DNA of 64,000 nucleotides from Betaproteobacteria bacterium (GCA_012026885.1 VEPL01000025.1:124001-188000), one strand, 5' to 3'; numbered from the stretch's first letter, positions 1-9,892 are shown. The notes: generated by a model not told the origin, from the sequence alone. Translations and numbers: made by a program.

Positions 1-516
1 TTCGGCTTCGATGAATAGGGAGATGTACTTGGCCCATGTCTTCCAGAATGAACCTCGGGCCAGAATGTAGTGTGAGAGGAGAAAAAATCGCTGCGGCACC
101 CGGGCTTCGACAAACTCTTCGCATTTTAAGGAATTGTTTTTGTCAATACTTGAAACAAAATGCTTGAACCGCATTGTAAAGTCGCCATGCATTTTTTCCG
201 CATGAGTCACCGGATTTAAAAAATCGCTAAGATATAATGGCCCGGGAGAGAATGATGCTATATCAAATTTACTTAATTCCTGTTGAGAAATTCCTGTGAC
301 GTCGCTCGCCGTAAGTCCGGTTTTTTCAAAGAATCGTGGCGAAAGAAAGCCATAAAAATCATTATCAATTATATCGGATTCAGTTAGGTGCCTAACGATG
401 GGTTCTATTTCGAATATATCAGGCCTTGATGGGTGTGTGTTTGGCAATCCTTTGAATCCGTCAGGTATTGATGCCATGGTTTGCGCATCATAATGAATCA
501 TGTATAAGTGGAGCAT
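1..516 (-). CDS. Unrecognised protein of polysaccharide locus (C-terminus beyond window)
   Basis: An open leftward frame runs from an ATG at 516 to the window edge (172 codons, no stop). I do not recognise the family. The visible part is soluble, without a signal peptide or membrane helix. It is rich in aromatic residues, with stretches such as FYGFLSPRFFEKTG and FSPGPLYLSDF, which suggest an enzyme of sugar or glycan metabolism, but I assign no function. The ATG at 516 lies one base after the TGA of the upstream methyltransferase gene (TGAaATG), so translation is probably coupled. A second in-frame ATG at 501 is possible. The DNA is clearly AT-richer than the rest of the window, as expected for acquired O-antigen DNA. 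Confidence 0.6.
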   Translation of the reverse strand, partial: MLHLYMIHYDAQTMASIPDGFKGLPNTHPSRPDIFEIEPIVRHLTESDIIDNDFYGFLSPRFFEKTGLTASDVTGISQQELSKFDIASFSPGPLYLSDFLNPVTHAEKMHGDFTMRFKHFVSSIDKNNSLKCEEFVEARVPQRFFLLSHYILARGSFWKTWAKYISLFIEAE

Positions 517-517
517 T

Positions 518-2347
518 TCATTTAAACGCAGGATTGGCAATAGAATTCTTGCTTCGGCATAAATTCCTTGCGAATTTTGACATGTTTCCAATCAGCCGGA
601 TTGGTTTGGTGATTCTCCACGATAAAGTTGATTTGATGCGTCTGATCTCTAGTTCTAAGGTGCCAATTTGCTCGCTTGCCGTGATGTGCGTCAATGATGC
701 TGCGGGTGCAGCATATAAGCTATTAAGCGAGAAGGGCTCCCGTTTGCTGCCGAACACCGCCATTTGAAGAGCATTCTCGTAGTCGTTGGCTATATCAAGT
801 GCGTTTTCAATAGATTTCGATTCGAGGTTTAGATTGCGGTGTAGCACTTCGGAGACAACATGGCGGTAACTATATTTTGCGAGATTGGGCGATGTCGGGC
901 TGGACGCGATTGAATTGATTGTTCCGCGAACCACAAGCCAGGCTGCTGGAATTGGATGGGTTAATCGCCATTCGGCGTCGATGAGGTGCAGATTTCCTTG
1001 GTGATCTTCTACAAAATTTCCTGGTGTCGCATCAACCCATTCGCCGCATATCAACAATTCGCCAAAATCATATTCAAAGTGAGGGCGCAATGAATCAATC
1101 CAGCGAGAAGCCCATTCAATCAAACTATTCAGATCACCGCCTCTGGCAAGGCTTTCCTGCAGGGCAATTAGGTAAAGCCGGCCAGGTCGATAGGTTGATA
1201 CGTCCAGCTCCTGATGTAATACTGCGCCGGGCAGTTGCGCTACACGTTTATCGGACTGGCTGTCTAGCAGGTGGCGCTTGTATACCTGTAAGCCTTCCTG
1301 TTCTGGGATAAAGCTGGTTTCAGTGGCAAATATTGCCATGCGCTCTGCGGTGTAAGTTTTTGCCAGCCAATTGCATTCGTGCTTACAGGGTGCTTTCTTT
1401 GCGAAAACGAGAAAGGAGTTGGAAAGTTCCGGTCCCAGTCCGTTTTCTACGATGGCTTGCCAAGTCAGTCCCTCATGAAAGGATGGGGAGTAGCGTGGCT
1501 GATGGCTGGTGGCGCCTGAACGGGACAAAAGATCGGCAACGCTGAACCCAACTTGTGAAAAGGCCGATTCTGCAAGCACCACATTTGGAAGCTTGTAGTC
1601 CGGAAAGGGAAAGAAAAATTCTGAATGGACAAACCCGGTGGCGGAGAGCTTATTTTGGAGTGCGCTCCGGCCGAAAGTTACCGGCTCGCACGGTGCGTAG
1701 AGGCTGTGAATCCCGTAGTAAGGTTTTCCGAGATGGTCTTCGCCACAACCATTGAAGTACTTGAGTCCTAGCTGGTTTTCGATGGCTAGCAGCAAGGAGC
1801 CGTCGTTTCTTAAAAGGCTGTGCGCATACGCCAGACAGCGCCCGACGGGGTTGTCCCCGCCGATATAAATTGGCGCATATTCGAGTACCCCGATGAGAGT
1901 GACGTAATCAAACGTGTCGTCACAGGTGAAATCCGCCAGGTTGTCACACACCACCGAGACATTCGGCAGATCACGACATCGCTCGGCCGCGATTGCTGCC
2001 CGACGCTGATTGCCTTCCACTGCTATGACTCTTGCGCCAGTTTCGCCAAGATAGCGGGTCATCGCACCGCAGCCACACCCGAGTTCCAAAATCCGGTGTT
2101 CAGGGGAGAACTCGAACGGCCGAAGCAGGTTGTGACGAGAGCGGCTCAAATGATATTCGCTGGGCCAGTCACGTATGGCTTCGGCAAGTTCCTCGGAGAA
2201 ACAACTAACATCCTTGGCGCGCTGCATGGTCTCCAGAAGGTAGGATTCGTGCTCGTCGCCGTCAGAGTAGGCTATCGATTGGCCATTACTTCGACTCCAG
2301 ACGCGGGTGTCGGCGTTGTAACAGTAGGTCGGCTGTCCTTCGGGCAT
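518..2347 (-). CDS. SAM-dependent methyltransferase with C-terminal extension (609 aa)
   Basis: Class I SAM methyltransferase of a surface polysaccharide cluster. The SAM-binding glycine motif LELGCGCGAMTRYL lies around residues 87-100, followed by an acidic strand end (VIAVEGN) and a later VTLIGVLEY strand typical of these enzymes. The C-terminal ~280 residues are a separate region ending in SWRITKPIR, a tail motif common in glycosyltransferases and methyltransferases of O-antigen clusters. The C-terminal part also contains GEWVDATPGNFV and HLIDAEW, reminiscent of an aminoglycoside-phosphotransferase-like fold, but this is tentative. The substrate is presumably a sugar of the O-polysaccharide. 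It is first in a leftward unit with the edge-truncated gene and divergent from the GT-C-like gene at 2513. Family confident; substrate unknown. Confidence 0.8.
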   Translation of the reverse strand: MPEGQPTYCYNADTRVWSRSNGQSIAYSDGDEHESYLLETMQRAKDVSCFSEELAEAIRDWPSEYHLSRSRHNLLRPFEFSPEHRILELGCGCGAMTRYLGETGARVIAVEGNQRRAAIAAERCRDLPNVSVVCDNLADFTCDDTFDYVTLIGVLEYAPIYIGGDNPVGRCLAYAHSLLRNDGSLLLAIENQLGLKYFNGCGEDHLGKPYYGIHSLYAPCEPVTFGRSALQNKLSATGFVHSEFFFPFPDYKLPNVVLAESAFSQVGFSVADLLSRSGATSHQPRYSPSFHEGLTWQAIVENGLGPELSNSFLVFAKKAPCKHECNWLAKTYTAERMAIFATETSFIPEQEGLQVYKRHLLDSQSDKRVAQLPGAVLHQELDVSTYRPGRLYLIALQESLARGGDLNSLIEWASRWIDSLRPHFEYDFGELLICGEWVDATPGNFVEDHQGNLHLIDAEWRLTHPIPAAWLVVRGTINSIASSPTSPNLAKYSYRHVVSEVLHRNLNLESKSIENALDIANDYENALQMAVFGSKREPFSLNSLYAAPAASLTHITASEQIGTLELEIRRIKSTLSWRITKPIRLIGNMSKFARNLCRSKNSIANPAFK

Positions 2348-2512
2348 CAGTCGCTAGCAAGGGGAGGTGTGCTGGCATCATGCCTCATGACGGGGCAGAA
2401 TTGAAAGCGTTGGCACGGGAAGCCTGTGTCTTCGGTCAAACAGCAGCATGAGCCTGAAAAGGTGGCATAGCGCCGTTGACCTATAGGATGAAAAACAGAT
2501 TGGCGCTGAAGC

Positions 2513-4078
2513 ATGAATCAATTGACTCAGAAGAATAATTACATGGTTATCACTGCGCTAGCTATTTCATGCCTGGTTGTTTTTGCTTCATTCCTTTGGC
2601 AGGGAAATAAAGGATTTAATCTATGGGATGAGGGGTTTCTTTGGTATGGCGTCCAACGAGTCTGGTTGGGAGAAGTTCCAATCCTTGACTTTATGGCCTA
2701 CGATCCCGGGCGCTATTACTGGTCTGCGGTGATGCTAAGGTTTTCTGGGGACAGCGGCATCATGAGTTTGCGTGCTGCTGTAGCTGTATTTCAAGCGCTC
2801 GGTCTATTTGCTGGGCTTTTATTGATTGCGTCGTCTGGAAAACCTGAGGATAAATATCGCTCTAGTTTTTTTATCATATCAGCAGCTACTCTTGCGATGT
2901 GGATGTTTCCGCGTCACAAGCTTTTCGATATTTCAATTTCAATATTCCTGATTGGGTCGCTGACATTTCTCGCCAGCAATCCAGTGCCGAGGCGCTATTT
3001 TATTACGGGTGCTTTCGTTGGTTTGGTAGCGGTTTTTGGGCGAAACCATGGCGTTTACGGCGCGGTTGCGAGTATGGGAGCCATCGCTTGGCTGAGCCTG
3101 AAAAATCATGCTGCTCCAGGAATAATCAACGGTCTCGTGCTTTGGGGCATTGGGGTTCTGGTCGGATTTCTTCCCATTGCTTTAATGGCACTTCTTATTC
3201 CAGGCTTCGCAGTTGCATTCTGGGAAAGTATTCTATTCTTGTTCGAGCAGAAAGCCACTAATTTGCCGTTGCCTGTGCCTTGGCCGTGGACTGTTAATGT
3301 TGTTGCCGCATCCGTCGGAGATGCTTTCCGCAGTGTGTTGATCGGTCTTTTCTTCATTGGGACTTTGCTATTCGGAGGAATTTCAGTTCTCTGGGTGGTG
3401 TATCGAAAGCTGAATCAAGAACCGGTGCCGCCTGTATTGGTTGCAACAGCATTTCTCGCGCTTCCATATGCGCACTTCGCGTTCTCTCGCGCAGACGTTG
3501 GGCATCTCGCCCAAGGTATCTTCCCGCTGCTTGTTGGATGCTTTGTCATCTTGGCAACGACTCGGGCGAGGATCAGGTTAGCCCTTGCATTGGCGTTATG
3601 CGGCATCAGTTTTTGGGTGACTCATGGACATCATCCCGGCTGGCAATGTTTTGCGAGCAAGCAATGCGTCAGTGTTGAAGTCTCTGGTAGCGCACTCCAG
3701 ATCGATCGTGGCACGGCCCGCGACATAGCGTTGCTGCGCCAACTATCCGAGTCATATACCCCAAGTGGTCAAGGGTTTATTGCCACGCCCTTCTGGCCCG
3801 GAGCTTATGCTTTACTGGAGCGCAAATCGCCGATGTGGGAAATTTATGCACTATTTCCTCGCTCCGAAGCCTTTCAGAAAAAAGAGATCGAACGCATTGA
3901 GGAGTCTAGGCTTGGATTTGCGATCATATTTAACATGGCGCTTGATGGGCGTGACGAATTGCGCTATCGAAATACGCATCCTTTGATTTACGAATACATT
4001 TTGAATCGTTTTGATAAGGTGGCAAGCCCTAATAATTCCGCTTACGAAATTTACAAAGCGAAGGATGTCGGGCAATGA
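2513..4078 (+). CDS. Polytopic GT-C-like membrane protein (521 aa)
   Basis: Multi-pass inner-membrane protein with roughly 10-11 hydrophobic helices from residue 12 to about 375 and a soluble C-terminal region. After the first helix it has [11 protein letters not shown] (Asp39-Glu40), then a DFMAYDPGR segment. This is the first-loop acidic motif of GT-C glycosyltransferases that use polyprenyl-phosphate sugars in the periplasm. It opens the rightward polysaccharide block; its stop overlaps the start of the WbqC gene (ATGA). The ribosome site is weak (GAAGC before ATG). A role in adding a side-chain sugar fits, with the GT2 gene at 4767 making the lipid-linked donor, but this is inference from context. 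It could also be a polymerase-like protein. Confidence 0.65.
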   Translation: MNQLTQKNNYMVITALAISCLVVFASFLWQGNKGFNLWDEGFLWYGVQRVWLGEVPILDFMAYDPGRYYWSAVMLRFSGDSGIMSLRAAVAVFQALGLFAGLLLIASSGKPEDKYRSSFFIISAATLAMWMFPRHKLFDISISIFLIGSLTFLASNPVPRRYFITGAFVGLVAVFGRNHGVYGAVASMGAIAWLSLKNHAAPGIINGLVLWGIGVLVGFLPIALMALLIPGFAVAFWESILFLFEQKATNLPLPVPWPWTVNVVAASVGDAFRSVLIGLFFIGTLLFGGISVLWVVYRKLNQEPVPPVLVATAFLALPYAHFAFSRADVGHLAQGIFPLLVGCFVILATTRARIRLALALALCGISFWVTHGHHPGWQCFASKQCVSVEVSGSALQIDRGTARDIALLRQLSESYTPSGQGFIATPFWPGAYALLERKSPMWEIYALFPRSEAFQKKEIERIEESRLGFAIIFNMALDGRDELRYRNTHPLIYEYILNRFDKVASPNNSAYEIYKAKDVGQ

Positions 4079-4770
4079 AGAAGGTGGCCATTCTCCAATC
4101 AAACTATATTCCTTGGAAGGGCTATTTCGACATGATCGCCGCCGTCGATGAATTTATCCTCTACGACGACATGCAATACACCCGGCGCGACTGGCGAAAT
4201 CGAAACCAGATCAAGACGCCGCATGGCGTGCAGTGGCTGACGGTTCCGATAAAGGTCAAAGGCAGGTACTACCAGACCATTCGCGAGACGGAGATTGATG
4301 GCACCCAATGGGCCAAGGAGCACTGGAAGGCACTATCTCAGAACTACCGCCGTGCTCCATGCTTTCCCGAGATTGCGGCCTGGCTCGAGCCACTCTATCT
4401 TGCCGAGCCGCCAATGCTTCTTTCCCAATTAAATCGTCGTTTCTTAGAAGCGATATGCGGTTACCTGGGCATCAAGACAATCCTCACCAATTCGTGGGAC
4501 TACCCTCTGTCTGTGGGTAAATCGGAACGCTTGGCGGATCTATGTGCTTCAGCCGGCGGCGGCGAATACATCTCTGGCCCGGCTGCCAGAAACTACATCG
4601 ACGAGGCAGCCTTCGAAGAGCGCGGTATCAAACTGACGTGGTTTGATTACACCGGTTATCCTGAGTATCAGCAACTCTGGGGTGAATTCACCCATGGGGT
4701 TACCATGCTAGATTTGCTCTTCAACCGCGGTAAGGATGCCCCCCGCTACATGAGGTTCGTGCAGTCGTGA
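4075..4770 (+). CDS. WbqC family protein
   Basis: A 231-residue protein of the WbqC family, found in O-antigen and antibiotic sugar clusters. Diagnostic features are the N-terminus [17 protein letters not shown], then [20 protein letters not shown], and TVPIKVKG at about residues 60-68. The biochemical role of the family is not settled; acyl or aminoacyl transfer to sugars has been suggested for members. The start codon overlaps the previous stop by four bases, and the following GT2 gene starts inside its last codon, so all three are translationally coupled. It is full length for the family. Confidence 0.9.
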   Translation: MKKVAILQSNYIPWKGYFDMIAAVDEFILYDDMQYTRRDWRNRNQIKTPHGVQWLTVPIKVKGRYYQTIRETEIDGTQWAKEHWKALSQNYRRAPCFPEIAAWLEPLYLAEPPMLLSQLNRRFLEAICGYLGIKTILTNSWDYPLSVGKSERLADLCASAGGGEYISGPAARNYIDEAAFEERGIKLTWFDYTGYPEYQQLWGEFTHGVTMLDLLFNRGKDAPRYMRFVQS

Positions 4771-5696
4771 AGTTGTCCATAGTAGCAACCCTATATCAGT
4801 CCGCGGCCTACATTGCCGAGTTTCACCAACGGGCCAGTGCCGCGGCCAAACTACTCGTCGGCGACGATTATGAAATTGTTTTGGTAAATGACGGGTCGCC
4901 TGACGATAGTCTGGATCTGGCTATTGCACTGACCGAAGAGGATGCGCACGTCATCGTAGTCGACTTGTCCCGCAATTTTGGGCACCACAAGGCCATGATG
5001 ACGGGGCTTGCCCACGCCAAGGGTGACCGGATTTTCCTGATCGATAGCGATCTCGAGGAGGAGCCGGAGTGCCTGATTGTCTTTGATGAGAAGATGCAGA
5101 GCAACCCATGTGATGTGGTTTATGGCGTCCAGAATAAGCGCAAAGGAAATTGGTTCGAGCGCTGGAGCGGTAAGTGGTTCTATCGCTTCTTCAAGGCGTT
5201 GACGGGCATGGCGTTGCCGGAAAATGTCGTTACGGCACGCTTGATGTCTCGCCGATATGTCGATGCACTTTTGCGTCATGAAGAAAGAGAGGTCTTCATG
5301 GCCGGACTCTGGCACATCACCGGCTTCGTTCAACATCCGCAAACGATCAAGAAGCACAGCACCAGCGAGACGACCTATACGTTCCGCCGCAAGATGTCGC
5401 TGCTGGTGAACTCGGTTACGTCATTCAGCAATGCGCCGCTCGTCAGCATCTTTTATATCGGTGTCGCGATCTCGATATTTGCGCTCTTCTACATAGGCTA
5501 CCTGGTCATCCACTGGCTGTTCCTCGCCAGACCGTTGAGTGGCTGGACATCAGTGATGGCCTCGATCTGGCTGTTGGGTGGGATGGTTATTTCTTTCATC
5601 GGCGTGGTGGGCATCTATCTAGCAAAAATCTTCTCCGAGACAAAGCAGCGCCCCTACACCATCGTGAGGCAGGTCCATGCAAGAAAACAGGACTGA
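4767..5696 (+). CDS. GT2 glycosyltransferase, polyprenyl-phosphate sugar synthase type (GtrB-like)
   Basis: A 309-residue family 2 glycosyltransferase that likely transfers a sugar from a nucleotide donor to undecaprenyl phosphate on the cytoplasmic face. The GT-A domain has VNDGSPDDS (about residues 40-48), [10 protein letters not shown], and DSDLEEEPE in place of the usual D-x-D-L-Q-D-P-P-E, so the metal site is slightly divergent. Two C-terminal membrane helices (about 225-250 and 262-290) and the tail RPYTIVR are typical of GtrB/dolichol-phosphate-mannose-synthase-like proteins. It starts with GTG overlapping the WbqC stop (GTGA). It probably supplies a lipid-linked sugar for the small flippase at 7252 and the polytopic proteins at 2513 or 7643. 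Confidence 0.85.
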   Translation: MKLSIVATLYQSAAYIAEFHQRASAAAKLLVGDDYEIVLVNDGSPDDSLDLAIALTEEDAHVIVVDLSRNFGHHKAMMTGLAHAKGDRIFLIDSDLEEEPECLIVFDEKMQSNPCDVVYGVQNKRKGNWFERWSGKWFYRFFKALTGMALPENVVTARLMSRRYVDALLRHEEREVFMAGLWHITGFVQHPQTIKKHSTSETTYTFRRKMSLLVNSVTSFSNAPLVSIFYIGVAISIFALFYIGYLVIHWLFLARPLSGWTSVMASIWLLGGMVISFIGVVGIYLAKIFSETKQRPYTIVRQVHARKQD

Positions 5697-6306
5697 CCTG
5701 ATTGCCGATGTCGCCAACTACTATTCTGAGAAGTTGGCGCAGCACGGGGAAACCCCGCGGGGTGTCGACTGGAATGGCGCAGACGGCCAAGAACTGCGCT
5801 TCGAACAACTGTGCAAGATCATCGATGCCAGAACTCGGTTTTCACTAAATGATCTCGGTTGCGGCTACGGGGCGCTTAACGAATTTCTGGCGGATCGCTA
5901 TTCTGAGTTTTCCTACTCGGGAATCGATGTTTCTGAACGCATGGTCCGGTCTGCCGAACAACGTCATCGGGGTCGGACGCATGCGCGATTCGTTGTCGCC
6001 AGCGAGCCCGATATTGAGGCCGATTACGGCGTTGCAAGCGGCATCTTCAACGTACGATTGGGACGGTCAGACGCTGAATGGCGGACGTATCTTGAAAATA
6101 CTCTGGATATCCTCGATCGCACCAGCAGGCTCGGTTTTTCCTTTAATTGCCTTACATCGTATTCGGATAGCGAAAAGATGCGCGACTACCTCTACTACGC
6201 GGACCCTTGTGCTCTTTTCGATCTCTGCAAACGCCGCTATTCGCGCAATGTGGCGTTGCTGCATGACTACGGACTCTATGAGTTTACGTTATTGGTGAGA
6301 AAATAG
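5677..6306 (+). CDS. Class I SAM-dependent methyltransferase
   Basis: A 209-residue methyltransferase. The SAM-binding motif LNDLGCGYGALNEFL is at about residues 56-70 and is followed by YSGIDVSERMV, the acidic residue that contacts the SAM ribose. The N-terminus (VANYYSEKLAQHGETPRGVDW) resembles methyltransferases found next to WbqC and GT2 genes in O-antigen clusters. The gene overlaps the upstream GT2 gene by 20 bases. The substrate is unknown and is presumably a sugar intermediate. Full length for a single-domain methyltransferase. Confidence 0.8.
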   Translation: MQENRTDLIADVANYYSEKLAQHGETPRGVDWNGADGQELRFEQLCKIIDARTRFSLNDLGCGYGALNEFLADRYSEFSYSGIDVSERMVRSAEQRHRGRTHARFVVASEPDIEADYGVASGIFNVRLGRSDAEWRTYLENTLDILDRTSRLGFSFNCLTSYSDSEKMRDYLYYADPCALFDLCKRRYSRNVALLHDYGLYEFTLLVRK

Positions 6307-6308
6307 AT

Positions 6309-7091
6309 TTGAAACCTCGAATCATTGCATTTGTCGACCATGAAATTGGCTGGCGACTACTTGAGAAAATTACATCGACCCAGGGCGAGAATGAAATTTT
6401 ATTGGTGTCTGTGGTTACAACTCAAGAAAACGGTAAGTTATGGTGGCGTGGAGTTTCTGATCTATGTGCCCGCGCAGGAGTCCGGTTGTTGCGATATCCA
6501 GAGCAGCGTCAGGATATACTCGATTGCAAAGAAATTGATTGGTACCTTCTTCTTAGCTGGAAATATATTATTCCGCCACAGATAATAAGCCATCCGTTGC
6601 GTGGCGTTATTAATCTTCATTACAGTCTACTTCCCGAATATCGCGGGGTCTACCCCGTGAATTGGGCAATTATCGAGGGAAAGAGAGTTACTGGTGTCAC
6701 TTACCATCTTGTAAATGAAAAAATTGACGGTGGTCAGATTATTTTTCAAGCTGAAGAGCCAATTAGGTCAAGCGACACGGCAAGGTCGTTGCAGCTCCGG
6801 TTGGACGATCGCGCATTCGAGATGTTCGATGATGTATTGAAATGGGTGATTGATGAAGGACGAGGCAATATAAGCAAAATTAATCATGATGCTATAAAGC
6901 TCGGGTCCTACAAATCGCGCGCAAGTTATGTACAAACAAATCAAATTGATCTCACCCGACGGTATCGTGCGATCGATTTTCTGAACTTGCTGAGAGGTAA
7001 AACATTTCTTCCGGAGACTAAGTCGCTCTATTTTTTAGATAAAGAATCCGGCAAGCGGATTTATGTGAGTATAAATTTGACTGAAGAATAA
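6309..7091 (+). CDS. Sugar N-formyltransferase (methionyl-tRNA formyltransferase fold)
   Basis: A 260-residue enzyme of the formyltransferase family. The catalytic triad of the family is visible: Asn102 and His104 in NLHYSLLPEYRG and Asp140 in EKIDGGQI. Short members such as this, lacking the tRNA-binding C-domain, usually formylate amino sugars of surface polysaccharides using N10-formyl-tetrahydrofolate. A WecE-type transaminase is encoded 2.8 kb downstream in the same direction, which would supply an amino-sugar substrate. The only credible start is TTG at 6309, since a stop codon (TAG) lies at 6304-6306. The coding DNA is AT-rich compared with the rest of the window, suggesting transfer. 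Confidence 0.8.
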   Translation: MKPRIIAFVDHEIGWRLLEKITSTQGENEILLVSVVTTQENGKLWWRGVSDLCARAGVRLLRYPEQRQDILDCKEIDWYLLLSWKYIIPPQIISHPLRGVINLHYSLLPEYRGVYPVNWAIIEGKRVTGVTYHLVNEKIDGGQIIFQAEEPIRSSDTARSLQLRLDDRAFEMFDDVLKWVIDEGRGNISKINHDAIKLGSYKSRASYVQTNQIDLTRRYRAIDFLNLLRGKTFLPETKSLYFLDKESGKRIYVSINLTEE

Positions 7092-7141
7092 TCTCAACAT
7101 CAGAGTCCGCGCCAAGGTAACTAGAAAGATTGGATATATAA

Positions 7142-7252
7142 ATGATCGAGCATTCGTTCGCTATTTTTCAGGCAGGCCACAGTCTTAGACATTATTACGG
7201 GAATGTCTGCGGCATAGCTGGATTTGGACTAGCTGTATTGGAGCCGGCCTGA
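7142..7252 (+). CDS. Possible 36-aa ORF coupled to the flippase gene
   Basis: A short ORF starts at ATG 7142 and its TGA overlaps the ATG of the next gene (TGATG at 7250-7254). It encodes 36 residues with no family I recognise. It fills most of the 160-base gap between the formyltransferase and flippase genes. It could be a translational leader, a decayed gene, or chance. There is no good ribosome site before it. Confidence 0.2.
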   Translation: MIEHSFAIFQAGHSLRHYYGNVCGIAGFGLAVLEPA

Positions 7253-7626
7253 TGTCGCGTCCGATTGACTATATTTACATTGTTTTGACTGTTGCCTTCA
7301 CGGTTTATGGCCAACTAATTCTCAAGTGGCGAATATCAAAGTTTGGGCTACTCCCCTCAGATAACATCGAAAAGATCAAATTTCTTGTTGGCCTCTTGTT
7401 CGATCCAGCAATTTTCTCCGGGTTCGCCGCGGCCTTTCTTGCGTCTCTTGCATGGATTGCAGCCATGACTAAATTTGAGTTGAGTCATGCTTACCCCTTC
7501 ATGAGCCTCAACTTCGTCGTGGTTTTGCTGTTAAGTGGTTGGCTTTTGAGTGAACCAATGACCATGCAGAAAGTGCTTGGGGTTGGATTTATCGTCCTCG
7601 GTACCGTGATAGCTGCTCGAGGCTAA
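7252..7626 (+). CDS. EamA/SMR-type small flippase subunit (ArnE-like)
   Basis: A 124-residue membrane protein with four hydrophobic helices (about residues 5-24, 42-70, 76-98 and 104-122). Its features are those of the small multidrug resistance/EamA group: an N-terminal YGQLILKW segment in helix 1 and a C-terminal VLGVGFIVLGTVIAARG helix. In polysaccharide clusters such proteins act as ArnE/ArnF-like flippases for undecaprenyl-phosphate-linked sugars. Here it sits between a GT2 enzyme and a large polytopic protein, which supports that role. It may work as a homodimer since no second subunit is nearby. Confidence 0.75.
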   Translation: MSRPIDYIYIVLTVAFTVYGQLILKWRISKFGLLPSDNIEKIKFLVGLLFDPAIFSGFAAAFLASLAWIAAMTKFELSHAYPFMSLNFVVVLLLSGWLLSEPMTMQKVLGVGFIVLGTVIAARG

Positions 7627-7642
7627 TGAAAAGGGCCCACTA

Positions 7643-9892
7643 ATGAAGTTGACTTATCGGGGGGCACTGTTTTCCTATGGGCTACTTTTCCTTGTACTTA
7701 TCTGGCCGTATTGGCTGAGTGGAGATGTGGTCGCACCTAATCGCCAATTTACCGAGTTGGCGATGGCGGATCAGGCGAGGGTCAAGCAACTTGAAAACAG
7801 CAAATTCAGTGACTTTTCCAACGGTTATATTCCGGAGATTTTAGAGCACTTCAAGGGGTCTCGCTCGGGCTGGTTGGTTACCTGGACAAATAAGAACGAG
7901 TTGGGGAGGCCGGTTTATCATACTTCGGGTTTCAGTCCGGCTTACATGCCATCGTGGATGATTGCTCAGATTGCCAATAGTCCGTGGTACTTCATTACCG
8001 CCCTATCTCTTGCCACTTGTTTTTCTGCCGGACTTTTTATAATTCTTTTCTGTAGGGAGCTGAGGTTTTCGCCATTGGCCGGTTTAATCGCAGGAACAAG
8101 CCTTGCGGCAAGCCCGTTTTTTATGTACTGGCTCACCTTCCCGATGTTTCCGGCCGTATGGTGCTGGGCAGCAGGCGCGTTGTGGGCAGTTACTCGACTG
8201 GCCAAACACAGTGACCTTCTTGGTTGGAGTGCTTTGGCCTTTAGCACGTACAGTCTTCTCATGACGGCTTACCCTCAGCCGGTTGTATTTCATGCCTACT
8301 TGCTGGGCGGCTATGGCCTGTGGTTGGCCTACAATCGGGCACGCTTCGGCCGCGGTGCAATGGTTAAATTCCTTTCCCTTGCTGCATCTGCCTCGGTTGT
8401 TGGAGCTTCTCTCGCGTTTCCTGTATATCGAGATCTCTTCATTCTCTCGTCCGAGTCTGCGCGAGTTGCTCCCGATTCCTCCTTTTTCCTAGTTGTGCTC
8501 CCAAAGCTCGCCAGCTTTACTGACCTGGTTCGCCTTTTTGTACTAAGTACGGTCCCTGAAATCTTTGGTAACCCGATCGCACCGTCTTTTCCATTTTCTT
8601 ACGACGGTCTGAGCGTAACGCTTATTGTCATTTTTTTCGGAGCGGTTGCATTACTCATTTCATTTAAGAAAACCTGGGGATGGTGGCTGGCGATTCTGGT
8701 GTTATGCCTGCTTGCCTTCGTTCCACAACTTTACGTGCTGGGCGTTAAATATTTTGGCTTCAATCTTTCCCGAGGCACCCCCCTAGCCAGCATCATGCTC
8801 CCTCTTACCGTCATCACTGCATTCAGTATTGACGCTCTTGCCAAGCGCACGCATCGCAGTCAATTTTCGGGAACAGTATTGTTTTCAGGGATGGTTGCAC
8901 TGGTAGTGATTGCGATTGGTGTCGCATTCGGCTTTTCACAACGTGTCCCTATTCATTGGGAGCTAGTCGTTGTTATGCTAACGGTGTCCGGCCTGCTAAT
9001 CGCTCAATACGATCGAATTCGCTCAACACTTTTGGTATTGGCTCTAGCTCTGGTCCTTGTTATGACGTCTTATCCGCTGATGCTTAAGCAAGACCCGGCG
9101 CAGATAGCCCAGACATCCCCCTTGGTCGAGAAAGTTAGGGAAAGTCTTCCGCCCGGTAGCCGCTACGCAGTTGCGGCCCCAGGAGTCTCAGTACTTCCTC
9201 CAAACCTCAACGCTACACTCGGTCTTGCCTCTGTTCACAGTTATAACAGCCTCTCTTCCACCCGTTACCACAGCCTGATCAAATCGCTTGGTGGGGAAGT
9301 AAAGACATATGGTCGCTGGAATGGAGCCATTTCACCAGACTTTGCAGGTCAAATGTTTTGGATGAGCAATATCAGTCTGATTCTCTCGCCGGGAAAATTG
9401 GCCCATGAAAATCTGGAGTTTTTGGGCGAAGAGTCGGGCATCCACCTTTACCGGGTCGTTTCTCGGATGGGCGAAAGCCTGCAAGTGGTGTCTCCCCGCC
9501 CGGAGCTTGACTTGAGCTTGGCGAAACTAGTGCTCGATGACCCGAGAGGAATGGTTACGAACACACCTGTAAAGATCTTGGATTCGGGTGATGTTCTCGA
9601 GTTTGAGGTAAAGCCATCGGCACCATCTGTGTTTTTATTGAGTCAGAAGTTTCATCACGACTGGGAGGCGCTGGCAGAAACCAATCAGGGTTGGCAGACA
9701 GTTCAGACCGTAGAGGTAAATGGCGTGTTTCAAGGGGTGATGTTGCCTCAAGAGACTCGCCGGGTGCGTCTCGATTTCAAGCCTCTTGCCCGCCACGCCT
9801 GGATTGCACATGTTTTCTGGGTTCTGCTGGTCGTTTTGGCCGGGTTTAAGTCTTGGCTGGAGTATCAAGGAATGGTTCGGGAGCGAGTATGA
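7643..9892 (+). CDS. Large polytopic membrane protein, YfhO/GT-C-like (749 aa)
   Basis: A 749-residue inner-membrane protein. After a signal-anchor helix (about residues 8-27) there is an N-terminal loop with GDVVAPNRQF, then about 10-12 helices between residues 110 and 480, a soluble, probably periplasmic domain (about 490-720), and a final helix near 722-742. This layout matches YfhO-like and related GT-C proteins that modify cell-surface polymers from lipid-linked donors. It follows the flippase gene by 16 bases and ends in an ATGA overlap with the transaminase gene. A glycosyltransferase role is inference from architecture and context. Confidence 0.65.
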   Translation: MKLTYRGALFSYGLLFLVLIWPYWLSGDVVAPNRQFTELAMADQARVKQLENSKFSDFSNGYIPEILEHFKGSRSGWLVTWTNKNELGRPVYHTSGFSPAYMPSWMIAQIANSPWYFITALSLATCFSAGLFIILFCRELRFSPLAGLIAGTSLAASPFFMYWLTFPMFPAVWCWAAGALWAVTRLAKHSDLLGWSALAFSTYSLLMTAYPQPVVFHAYLLGGYGLWLAYNRARFGRGAMVKFLSLAASASVVGASLAFPVYRDLFILSSESARVAPDSSFFLVVLPKLASFTDLVRLFVLSTVPEIFGNPIAPSFPFSYDGLSVTLIVIFFGAVALLISFKKTWGWWLAILVLCLLAFVPQLYVLGVKYFGFNLSRGTPLASIMLPLTVITAFSIDALAKRTHRSQFSGTVLFSGMVALVVIAIGVAFGFSQRVPIHWELVVVMLTVSGLLIAQYDRIRSTLLVLALALVLVMTSYPLMLKQDPAQIAQTSPLVEKVRESLPPGSRYAVAAPGVSVLPPNLNATLGLASVHSYNSLSSTRYHSLIKSLGGEVKTYGRWNGAISPDFAGQMFWMSNISLILSPGKLAHENLEFLGEESGIHLYRVVSRMGESLQVVSPRPELDLSLAKLVLDDPRGMVTNTPVKILDSGDVLEFEVKPSAPSVFLLSQKFHHDWEALAETNQGWQTVQTVEVNGVFQGVMLPQETRRVRLDFKPLARHAWIAHVFWVLLVVLAGFKSWLEYQGMVRERV

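Noticed and set aside
2400-2440. Sigma-54-like sequence TTGGCACGGGAAGCC between the divergent genes at 2347 and 2513
   Set aside because: The -24 half (TGGCAC) fits, but the required TTGC at -12 is missing at the right distance.
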